Assembly (NCBI RefSeq): GCF_003385235.1
Contig: NZ_PQIA01000026.1
Location: 1 to 64,000, forward strand
Reading direction: 5' to 3'
DNA: 64,000 bases
From: Amycolatopsis circi
Lineage (GTDB): Bacteria > Actinomycetota > Actinomycetes > Mycobacteriales > Pseudonocardiaceae
Shown: one piece after another, positions 8,848 to 15,971 of the stretch
Position numbering within the stretch: the first letter of the stretch is position 1
Layout: each line of letters starts with the position of its first letter
Notes under the pieces: model-generated
Seen by the model: only the letters and a program-made list of their open reading frames with translations
Told to the model about the DNA's origin: nothing
Databases searched by the model: none
Translations under genes and position numbers: made by a program

Positions 8848-9789
8848 ATGAGCGAGGCCATTGCGGAAGGCCCGGATTTTCGTGGCTCGACAGCACGAAA
8901 CGGTGGCGCTGATGTTGGCCGACCTCGAGCCAAAACTGCAGCCTCGAACAAGACGGCATGCCTGCAACGATGGATCGCGCGGCTGCTCATGATCACCGCT
9001 GCACCAGGCATCTTGCCCTCGCACTTGTGGAGTGCGCCTCTGCGCGACGCGGAATCACGGTACCTCGCTGATAACGGAGTTCCGGAGCGCTATCGGGAAC
9101 TGATCTTTCGGGCGACGCGCTGTCAGACCCGGATGACATTCATCGGCTTGCTCACGGTCGTGGTTGCCGTGGTATTGCTGGAGGTGGTGCTCGTGCTGCC
9201 GGTTCAGTTTCCTGCCATGCCACCGTTTCTGGTAGGCAGGGACGGGTCATTTGTTGCGGGTACTTTTCTTGCCTTCCTCTCGATGTGGGTGCTTTCGTTG
9301 CTGAACGGGTCGCCGCGAAGACGGCTCATGGTCTCGGTAGGGCGCGCGGCGCGCTTGGTCCTGCTTCTTGATCCACGCGCGGAGCAGTCCTGGCGCGGCC
9401 GCGTCCTTCAGTCCTACCTCGCGGAGCCCAGGGTCCGGCGCAGGCATGTCGAGGGAGTGGCGTGGGCGCTCACTCGAGACACCGCCATCCTCACAGGGCA
9501 GGACGCGGCTGCAGGCATGACGGTAGGCGAATTACTGCTCTGGTTCGCCGAGAACCCGGCCGACCGGCGACGACGACCAGTTCTCGGCATATACGTGGCT
9601 GAACTGGCGGCCGCTGCCGCAGGCGGATACTCCATTCCCCATGCCCAGTTCATGCCCGCGGCTCGATTTCGGACCCGGTCGCCCAGAGAACCGGCCTTAC
9701 GTCGGCTACGCAGCTTCGTCGGCGGAGCACTGGCAACCGGGATCGTCGTCGCGATCGTCACGGCAGTCTTGCGCCTCTGGTTCAAGTAA
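8848..9789 (+). CDS. membrane protein, unknown family
   Basis: This is a 313-residue protein with a basic cytoplasmic N-terminus. It has two adjacent strong membrane segments (about residues 94-116, MTFIGLLTVVVAVVLLEVVL, and 130-150, FVAGTFLAFLSMWVLSLL), a soluble Arg-rich domain, and a terminal membrane segment (GGALATGIVVAIVTAVL) near the C-terminus. A good ribosome site (GGAGGG) precedes the ATG by 8 bases. It starts 94 bp after the NLR-like operon and may have its own promoter. I recognise no family. A membrane protein next to an NLR-like operon could be a target or executor, but nothing in the sequence proves a link. Confidence 0.55.
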   Translation: MSEAIAEGPDFRGSTARNGGADVGRPRAKTAASNKTACLQRWIARLLMITAAPGILPSHLWSAPLRDAESRYLADNGVPERYRELIFRATRCQTRMTFIGLLTVVVAVVLLEVVLVLPVQFPAMPPFLVGRDGSFVAGTFLAFLSMWVLSLLNGSPRRRLMVSVGRAARLVLLLDPRAEQSWRGRVLQSYLAEPRVRRRHVEGVAWALTRDTAILTGQDAAAGMTVGELLLWFAENPADRRRRPVLGIYVAELAAAAAGGYSIPHAQFMPAARFRTRSPREPALRRLRSFVGGALATGIVVAIVTAVLRLWFK

Positions 9790-10276
9790 AGTCCAGGATG
9801 ACGATCAATCCCAACCTCGAGGTCGGCGGGCAGGACGCCGAGGCTTGGGCGGCGCGTGCAGTGACGGCTTCGGCAGGTACCCGTGTAAGCGATCACGATG
9901 CCAATGCGGGAGATCCGCGGCCAACCGGTGCCCCAGAGTCCGTCACGGAACCAGGCAGCACCCACACCACCTGGCCGAACGGGTCCAAGGCCCGCCGCCC
10001 CGTCGGGTGCCCGGGCGCAGTCTGCGTCGGCTGAGCACTCGGCCGCCTGCCCCGTTGTTAGCTTGTGCCGACCTGAGGTCTCGGTTAGCTCGCTCTGGCT
10101 TCTGCCGAGACGTCGGCGTCAGTCTGTTTAGCCTATGGTGCCGAGCACATAAAGTCGGGTCTGGATTCATGGGCCGCGGCGAGTTCTCATCTCTGCTAGC
10201 CTCGCAGCATCCTCCTGAGAGGTCGCGGCCGTGTGCGAAGGACTGCGATGGCATGTGCGGCAGGGCTCCGGTGCCC
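9790..10276. other. intergenic stretch without a supportable gene
   Basis: An ATG frame of 78 residues starts 9 bp after the membrane protein gene, but its composition is low-quality and it lacks a good ribosome site. I see only short, Arg- or Pro-rich frames in all directions. The right end leads into the conserved upstream element of the first paralogue. Confidence 0.4.
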
Positions 10277-10310
10277 CCGCTGGCAATGCCGAAGGGTGTG
10301 GGGCACCCAC
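10277..10310 (+). promoter_or_regulatory. conserved upstream element, copy 1, with hairpin
   Basis: The core GGGTGTGGGGCACCC (10294-10308) is an inverted repeat with 5-bp arms and a 5-base loop. It is preceded by CCCGCTGGC. The same 15-base core and flank recur at 11384-11416. Each copy lies about 75-80 bp before the start of one of two paralogous genes. It may be an operator, promoter part or RNA leader hairpin. Confidence 0.55.
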
Positions 10311-10381
10311 TTCGCGCGCAGCGATGGAAATGATCGTAGGAACGTGACCATGTGCGGGCCGGAACGCAGAATGGATCACGC

Positions 10382-11290
10382 ATGCCCTCATCACCCCGGC
10401 GCAAGCTAAAGGACATCCGGCGCTTGTACACTGGCGAAGACAAAGCGAGCGCGAAGGCCGGCGTAGGCAGGGGCGACCTCGGCCTCGATCGATGTTCGCC
10501 TCAACAGCGGCGATTCCGCGCGCTGCTGGCGGTCTACCTCTTCAACGCCAACATGGCTAACACGCCTTTCGCTGCTCAGCACAGCGCGAACGCGTTCCTG
10601 TCCTACAGCATGACCGTGTCGCCATGGTTCGACGCCTTCGTCTGCGTCATACCTAGTGCCGTCGAGAACGCCGTCGGCCGGCTTTTGGCCTCACCCACGG
10701 ACGGTGACCTGCAGTACGGGATACCAGGGCTGCGCGTAACCGCGGCCGTCGACTTCAGGACGTACCACCTCGTCCACCTGTCCACCGGCGCGAAGATGGT
10801 GCTGGCTTCCCGGCCGGACTTCCCGCCCGTGAGCGAAATCCAGCGCATCGGCCCGTACCGCGAAACCTGGAGCGCCAAGCACTACGTCGGTGCCGAGATC
10901 CCGCTCACCGAGGTGGAACGCGGGGCCCTGTCCCGCATTCCCTCGATGTCTCCTGGAATCGAGCGGATTCTCGCGGCACTGGTAGCCCGGCTCGATGCGC
11001 GCGACCCCTCCGGCAAGTGGGCAATGGGGATGTGGTGGTACGACCCGCTCCTTCGCCCGCATCCGCTGGAGTATCGCCGCGGCCGCAAGATCTCGCTGTG
11101 GGGCCAAGGATCGACCTGGGAACTTCGGTGGAACGGCTGGCCGTCACCAGAGGACCTCACCGCGTGCGTGACAGCACCCGTCATCGGCGCCCCGCACCTC
11201 ACTGCCACGCAACGCTCGTCATCCGAATGGGTCATAACACTCGACGGATGCAGGCTGACGTTGACATACACGCCGTACGAACGTCCATGA
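10382..11290 (+). CDS. hypothetical protein, paralogue A of a tandem pair
   Basis: This is a 302-residue protein of unknown family, clearly related to the next gene. Shared blocks in the same order are LDRCSPQQRRFRA near residue 35, GIPGLR near 112, HLSTGA near 130, IPSM near 185, a Trp-rich block with LWGQG near 238, and PVIGAP near 266. It has no signal peptide or membrane segment. The many conserved Trp and the IPSM helix suggest a folded cytoplasmic domain. I chose the ATG at 10382. An earlier in-frame ATG at 10352 adds ten weak residues. It carries its own copy of the upstream hairpin element, so it is probably transcribed separately from paralogue B. Confidence 0.55.
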   Translation: MPSSPRRKLKDIRRLYTGEDKASAKAGVGRGDLGLDRCSPQQRRFRALLAVYLFNANMANTPFAAQHSANAFLSYSMTVSPWFDAFVCVIPSAVENAVGRLLASPTDGDLQYGIPGLRVTAAVDFRTYHLVHLSTGAKMVLASRPDFPPVSEIQRIGPYRETWSAKHYVGAEIPLTEVERGALSRIPSMSPGIERILAALVARLDARDPSGKWAMGMWWYDPLLRPHPLEYRRGRKISLWGQGSTWELRWNGWPSPEDLTACVTAPVIGAPHLTATQRSSSEWVITLDGCRLTLTYTPYERP

Positions 11291-11383
11291 GCACACCGTG
11301 CATCCGCAGAGAGCGAGATCGTGTACGCTCGTCGGTGCTCGGAGCGCAAGGGGCCGGGGCTGCGGCGGATCTACCCAGACGAT

Positions 11384-11416
11384 CCCGCTGGCGGCAAGAG
11401 GGTGTGGGGCACCCAC
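11384..11416 (+). promoter_or_regulatory. conserved upstream element, copy 2, with hairpin
   Basis: This repeats the element at 10277-10310. CCCGCTGGC is followed by the identical 15-base inverted-repeat core at 11400-11414, about 80 bp before the start of paralogue B. The DNA between the copies is otherwise diverged, so its retention suggests function. Confidence 0.55.
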
Positions 11417-11494
11417 CTTGCAATACAGCAGTGTTGGGTCGTCAGCACGTCTGGCACGTGTCTACAGTCGAGTCTGGGCGACAGGAGACGCGCC

Positions 11495-12481
11495 ATGCCT
11501 GGAACTTCCCGACTGCACTTCGCCGGTCTCCGCAGCCAGTTCACTCGCGAACCGCGCTCGCTCGCGGCACGCGCTATCCCGCGGATCACTCCCGGCACCA
11601 CGCCGTCAGCACTGGGGCTGGACAGCTGCAATCCTGCTCAGAAGCGATTCCGTGCGTTCGCCGCGCCCTTCCTGCTCAACACTCCAGACGTGCCGCCCTG
11701 GGTTCGGGACCCGCGCGCTCGGCCCGCCGCAAGGCCGAGCGCCGCCCGGGTCGGTTGGAACAGGGTTGTCGTCTCCCCTCAGTACAACGACTTCAGCATC
11801 CTCGCTGAGGATCCTGATCACCTGGTGCAGTACCTCGCAGACAACGACGACGACTATCTGACCCTCGGCATCCCAGGCTTGCGCCCTGCGGAGGTGGAGG
11901 GGCGTGGCGAGGCACTGTTGATGAAGCACCTCCCTACCGGAGCGTGGTTGCGGGTGCGCTATCACAACCGTTACACGCCCAAGCTGCGAACGCCGCCGTG
12001 GTTTTTCCCGACCAATTGGCGACATCTACGGCGTGACGTCGTCCTGGGACTGCAAGAACGCGACTCCCTCGACGCGATCCCGTCGATGGGCGAGGATGCC
12101 GTAGACCTGCTCGCTGGCTTGGTCGCGCGGCTCACGTGCCGAAGCGACGACGAGGGGTGGGCAGTCGGCTGGTTGGTCAGCGATCCCATGCAACGGGCGT
12201 CTCGCGAGCAGAGCTGGTTCGACTTCATACAGCTGTGGGGAGGTCAAGATCGCTGGATCTTGCAGTGGGGCGGCTACGGCTCGGTACCGGCGAGTGATCT
12301 AGCCCGGGCGCTCACGCATCCAGTCATCGGAGTCCTCGGTGCCCGCGCCACGAAGTCGGAGGAAACGCGCGCCGAAGTCCGGCTCCGGAAAGCGTGCTTG
12401 ACGCTGGAACTACACGACGTTCCCACATCCATGCACTTCGCCAACGCTCACCGCGGTGCCTCTGGCGAGGCGACGCGATGA
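11495..12481 (+). CDS. hypothetical protein, paralogue B of a tandem pair
   Basis: This is a 328-residue homologue of the preceding gene. It has LDSCNPAQKRFRA near residue 42, GIPGLR near 125, HLPTGA near 145, IPSM near 195, a Trp-rich block with LWGGQ near 247, and PVIGVL near 275. It is longer at the N-terminus and has an Arg/Pro insertion (DPRARPAARPS). The ATG at 11495 is supported by GGAG 9 bases upstream. An open frame extends further back without a credible start. The stop overlaps the ATG of a small membrane protein gene (ATGA), an element paralogue A lacks. The function is unknown. The tandem duplication and divergence suggest variation under selection, as in conflict genes, but this is inference. 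Confidence 0.55.
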   Translation: MPGTSRLHFAGLRSQFTREPRSLAARAIPRITPGTTPSALGLDSCNPAQKRFRAFAAPFLLNTPDVPPWVRDPRARPAARPSAARVGWNRVVVSPQYNDFSILAEDPDHLVQYLADNDDDYLTLGIPGLRPAEVEGRGEALLMKHLPTGAWLRVRYHNRYTPKLRTPPWFFPTNWRHLRRDVVLGLQERDSLDAIPSMGEDAVDLLAGLVARLTCRSDDEGWAVGWLVSDPMQRASREQSWFDFIQLWGGQDRWILQWGGYGSVPASDLARALTHPVIGVLGARATKSEETRAEVRLRKACLTLELHDVPTSMHFANAHRGASGEATR

Positions 12482-12696
12482 ACAGCACACAAGAGCCGCT
12501 GTCCTGGAAGCACGTCGTGGACAGCTGCCTCCGCGATCACCGGCGATTCCGTCGCATGCTCGTCCTGGTCATCGTCCTCGCAGCCTTCACGCTCACACTC
12601 GTGGCCATCGCAGGCTGGCCGTTGGCCGGCATCGGCTCGATAGCAACCTGCGCCTTGGCGCGCCGCCGCACAAGACAACTGCACCCACGCGATTGA
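12478..12696 (+). CDS. small two-helix membrane protein
   Basis: This is a 72-residue protein translationally coupled to paralogue B (ATGA overlap at 12478). The N-terminal 28 residues are charged and cytoplasmic (SWKHVVDSCLRDHRRFRR). They are followed by two closely spaced membrane helices (MLVLVIVLAAFTLTLVAIAG and PLAGIGSIATCAL) and a short basic tail. It could be a membrane partner or anchor for paralogue B, or an immunity or holin-type peptide. Nothing more specific can be read from the sequence. Confidence 0.55.
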   Translation: MNSTQEPLSWKHVVDSCLRDHRRFRRMLVLVIVLAAFTLTLVAIAGWPLAGIGSIATCALARRRTRQLHPRD

Positions 12697-12737
12697 CAGA
12701 CAGCCCCGCAAAGAACCGTCTCCGTTATTCGCAACCG

Positions 12738-12881
12738 CTACCGGCATGCGACCCACCAGCCGATCACGGTGATGATCAGTCCGCCGCAACCGCTGGCGAG
12801 CCCCTTCAACAACCCCAGCGCGATCTCCGCACCTGCCCGCCGCCACAGTCCCTGCGACTGTTCGGTCTTCTTTTCAGTCAT
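12738..12881 (-). CDS. 47-residue single-helix membrane peptide
   Basis: This is a short minus-strand gene. The ATG at 12881 is preceded by GGGGGAACGGAC, a strong ribosome site. The product starts with a charged polar segment (MTEKKTEQSQGLWRR), continues with an amphipathic helix, and ends in a hydrophobic segment (GGLIITVIGWWVACR) closing with TAG at 12738. It is divergent from the helix-turn-helix/Z1 gene, and both share the short intergenic region with the TTGCA array. Its size and charge pattern resemble type I toxin-like or membrane-anchoring microproteins. The function is not known. Confidence 0.5.
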   Translation of the reverse strand: MTEKKTEQSQGLWRRAGAEIALGLLKGLASGCGGLIITVIGWWVACR

Positions 12882-12935
12882 GTCCGTTCCCCCTTGTCGT
12901 GGATCGATGCAGGTCACGCTGCCGTATGGGCTGAT

Positions 12936-12974
12936 GTTGCATCAATTGCAACGCGTTGCAAAAGGTTGTGCAAC
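12936..12974. promoter_or_regulatory. array of TTGCA half-sites, probable operator
   Basis: It contains GTTGCA (12936-12941), then a perfect 16-bp palindrome TTGCAACGCGTTGCAA (12946-12961), then TGCAAC (12969-12974). Alternate half-sites face each other. It lies between a divergent small membrane gene and the helix-turn-helix/Z1 gene, whose N-terminal domain is the obvious candidate binder. Confidence 0.55.
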
Positions 12975-13012
12975 AGCTGGCCAACGCGCAGCTGCTGGGG
13001 TTTACTTGGCGA

Positions 13013-15070
13013 GTGCGGCACACCTCCGGTCACCTTGCGCCGCTCAGAACGGACCTCCCCGCCGAGCGATTCGCACTCGCGAATGCGCTGCGCGGGCAGT
13101 TCACGATGCTGCTTCCGATGTCCGTACGTGCATATGCAAGGAAGCAGGCGCTCCAGGCGAGTACAGTGACCCGCTACTTGAGCGGCGCGGTGCTACCGTC
13201 CGAGGACTTCATCAACGACCTCGTCGACGAGGTCCAGCTACGGTGCAAGAAACCGCAACCTGGGCAGCCCCGAGATCTGTTGAGCCTCCTGCACGCCGCT
13301 CAAGACGCTCAGAGCGGGACGTGGGGACACGCGAAGCGCTTGCAGAAGCAGGCGGCAGCTCTCCGAGCTCGTGTTGAGTCTCTCGAGCTGAGCCGTCAAG
13401 AGTTATTCGAAGAAAACCGCGAGCTCAGGAACCGTCATGCCTCAGCGAGCGAGTCCATACGCCAGCAGCTGCAGGTAGCGCACACCCGAATCACCGAACT
13501 CGAGTGCGAACGCGCTGCCCTCCTCGCACGTCTTGACGACTCAGCCGCCGCCCACCAGCCAGAAACACGAGCGCTCCGCAGAGGGTACTGGCACTTCTAC
13601 CGAGAAACCCTGCAAGCCCAAGGCTGGTCCGCCCAGGCGATCGCCAACGCCGATTCCGTGGCCACCTCGGTACTCACGCGCTTAGCGGCTCCCTCGGCCA
13701 TCGCGCCTGGTCACCGTAGAGGACTGGTGATCGGACAGCCAGGAAGCGGCCGAACTGCCGCCGCTATCGGGCTCATCGCGAAGGCTATTGACGCGGGATA
13801 CCGCTTGGTCATCGTCCTCGGAGGCAACCAGAACGCACTCCGTCGACAGGTTCAGGACCGCCTCGACGAAGCGCTCCCCTCATTACCAGGCGAGCCTGCC
13901 ATCATCCGCTTAACCGGCGCTGACCTCGACTACAGCAGGCTGGGCCCGCGCTTGCGCGGGCTGGAGTTCGAGAAGCAGCAACCGGACCAGCCGCTGAACT
14001 CACCGGACAACCTCAATAACACCGCAGTACGACTGCTCGTGGTCAAGAAGAACGCCGCAGTATTACGAAAACTAAACGGAGATCTGAACGCCGGCGCTTC
14101 GCTTGCCGAGGTCCCAACCATCATTGTCGACCTGGACACCGACATAGCACAGCCAGGGTTCGCCGTTGACCGGCACATCAACGGCCTGCTCCGCACTCTT
14201 CCAAATGCACAGCACGTTGCCTACGCCTACAGTTCGTTTGCCGACCTTCTAGCCGACGACGGAATCGACTTCGTCGTCGACTTGCCAAGACCCGCCGAAT
14301 ACATTGGTCCCGGCACCTTCCATGACACCGACCAGGACGTATCAGTCGAACAGCGGGACCTGGCCAGATCGGGAGAAGCTGCCTTCGTCCGCCGCGTCGA
14401 TCCGCAGGAACGCGGCCTTGTGGCCTCAATGGACGCGTTCGTACTGACGGGCGCGATGAAGATTCATCGCACACCGCAGGTTGGCGAGGTGTTCGACAGA
14501 CACACCCTATTCGTGCACGGATCAGCCCGGATCAAAGAACAAGAAGATCTTCGCGCTCAGGCTGCCGCCTTATGGCGGAAAACCAGCTACGCAAGCATCG
14601 AAAGCATCACCCGACTCCGCGAACTCTTCGAAACAGACTTTTTGCCAGTGTCGCGAGCTCGCAACACAGAGGTACAGCTGCCATCGTCCTTCGACGAGCT
14701 GATCCCTGCCATCAAGACAGCCTTGACTCGCATCGGAGAAAATCCGATCGCCCGCGAACCGGACATCGGTGCGAGCCGTTTGTGGAAGATCTTCGTATCC
14801 AATTCCCGCTCAGTAGGCGAACCCGCCAGCGAAGGACTCACCATCCTGCACGTGCGCGACAGCGCTGGACTAACGACAATCCTGAAGCTTGCGGACATCT
14901 GGTTCGGCTTCCGTCCGCACTATACAGACTTGGTGCGCCTTCACATTCCCACATCCAGCAAGTCCGGCCGCGACCTCTATACAGACCTTTCCGAAACCTG
15001 GCAAGAATCAGAAGAACTTCGCGCCGAAATATTCGGCCTAACAAATTCCACCCCTTCTGAACTCGAATGA
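13013..15070 (+). CDS. HTH-coiled coil-Z1 domain fusion with degenerate helicase motifs
   Basis: This is a 685-residue protein. Residues about 15-70 are an XRE-type helix-turn-helix (AYARKQALQASTVTRYLSGA). Residues about 110-170 form a coiled coil (RARVESLELSRQELFEENRE). The rest matches the Z1 domain, an SF2-helicase-related ATPase of conflict systems: GLIAKAIDAGYRLVIVLGG, DFVVDLPRPAEYIG, TLFVHGS and WFGFRPHYTDLVRL are all in order. The catalytic motifs are altered. Walker A reads GQPGSGRT (Arg for Lys), the DDEAD-type box reads VDLDTD, the TATPFAN motif reads AYSSFAD, and the GRWFGYR arginine motif reads ADIWFGFRP. It is probably a non-hydrolysing or regulatory relative. The GTG at 13013 is chosen because the helix-turn-helix needs residues upstream of the ATG at 13106. 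A TTG at 12956 inside the operator is less likely. Confidence 0.65.
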   Translation: MRHTSGHLAPLRTDLPAERFALANALRGQFTMLLPMSVRAYARKQALQASTVTRYLSGAVLPSEDFINDLVDEVQLRCKKPQPGQPRDLLSLLHAAQDAQSGTWGHAKRLQKQAAALRARVESLELSRQELFEENRELRNRHASASESIRQQLQVAHTRITELECERAALLARLDDSAAAHQPETRALRRGYWHFYRETLQAQGWSAQAIANADSVATSVLTRLAAPSAIAPGHRRGLVIGQPGSGRTAAAIGLIAKAIDAGYRLVIVLGGNQNALRRQVQDRLDEALPSLPGEPAIIRLTGADLDYSRLGPRLRGLEFEKQQPDQPLNSPDNLNNTAVRLLVVKKNAAVLRKLNGDLNAGASLAEVPTIIVDLDTDIAQPGFAVDRHINGLLRTLPNAQHVAYAYSSFADLLADDGIDFVVDLPRPAEYIGPGTFHDTDQDVSVEQRDLARSGEAAFVRRVDPQERGLVASMDAFVLTGAMKIHRTPQVGEVFDRHTLFVHGSARIKEQEDLRAQAAALWRKTSYASIESITRLRELFETDFLPVSRARNTEVQLPSSFDELIPAIKTALTRIGENPIAREPDIGASRLWKIFVSNSRSVGEPASEGLTILHVRDSAGLTTILKLADIWFGFRPHYTDLVRLHIPTSSKSGRDLYTDLSETWQESEELRAEIFGLTNSTPSELE

Positions 15071-15971
15071 TCAGGCACACAGGAAGGCGACGGCACATCA
15101 CGCCTTCACAACGACAGCGGTGATAATTAATCGAATAACAGACCAGCCGACATCGAGGTCCGCAGACATCTCCCATGCTGCAACTATGACTTCAAGAACC
15201 GACCCAGGAACCTCATGCGCGCCAGGCGGGCACCCTCCTCAAAGGCGGCGAACGCTACGAACTGCGGCTACCAGACCTCGAGAGATCGGACCACTCAACC
15301 CGCTACCAACGAATAAGGCCGGCGAGCTCATATCACGGCTGAGCGTCACCGCCTCGAAGCACACGCTCATCCCGGTGTTGAGCACTCGCCCCGGCATCGT
15401 GCGGCTGCTGCGCGAGTTCGACGACGACCCGACGCGGCCCGCAGGTTCCGCGCCGGTTACACGGGCCAAGGCTGTGATGGAACCAGTTCTGCCGCAGCGC
15501 GACCGCGCCTGCCGCAACCGCCGATCACCTCGAACAACCACAGACGGCCCGATGTCCTTCGCGTTCCACGGCACCGTGCGCGAGAGCGGCACCGCACATT
15601 CCGGCAACACCCACCAGCTACGAGACGAGCAACGAGGACGACCTCAACCACGCCGCCGAACGACAGCGACTCCGCCTCGTCATGCGATCACACCACCACC
15701 CATGTCCAGCCAGGCGATCAATGGCTCGGATACGGACATTGGCAGCTCTGGCTCGTCCCTCGCGCTCCCATCACCGAAATACAGTTCGATTGACGGACCA
15801 TGGTCACTCGCCACCTGGAGTGATAGTGGGTGCCTCCAGCAGTCGTGTCTGAATTGCCCGGGCATGCTGCCCGATGAGGCGAGGGGGTGTTCGAATACCT
15901 AGACAGTGGATATCCCTGGCTGGCTTGACCAGGCTACGAAGGCTGAGATCCGACTCTGGCTGCGGGCTGCT
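15071..15971. other. degenerate 900-bp stretch downstream of the Z1 gene
   Basis: Protein-like pieces occur in different plus-strand frames. About 15215-15330 reads LLKGGERYELRLPDLERSDH. About 15310-15450 in another frame reads GELISRLSVTASKHTLIPVL and later VRLLREFDDD. A 260-codon open frame covers the area but switches between sensible and Arg/Pro-rich sequence and has no ribosome site. I interpret this as a frameshifted, decayed gene that once followed the Z1 gene. Identity is unknown. Confidence 0.4.

Noticed and set aside
9798-10034. 78-residue frame after the membrane protein gene
   Set aside because: Weak start context and low-complexity Pro/Ser/Thr composition, with no downstream partner.
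12956-13012. TTG start for the HTH/Z1 gene
   Set aside because: It lies inside the TTGCA operator array and lacks a ribosome site. GTG at 13013 keeps the whole HTH.
15120-15902. 260-codon open frame on the plus strand
   Set aside because: No ribosome site, Arg/Pro-rich composition over most of its length, and better protein-like sequence in other frames. Treated as a decayed region.
15885-15910. GTTCGAAT that resembles a tRNA T-loop or attachment site
   Set aside because: Flanking bases do not form a T-stem and no second copy was seen at the left side of the island.
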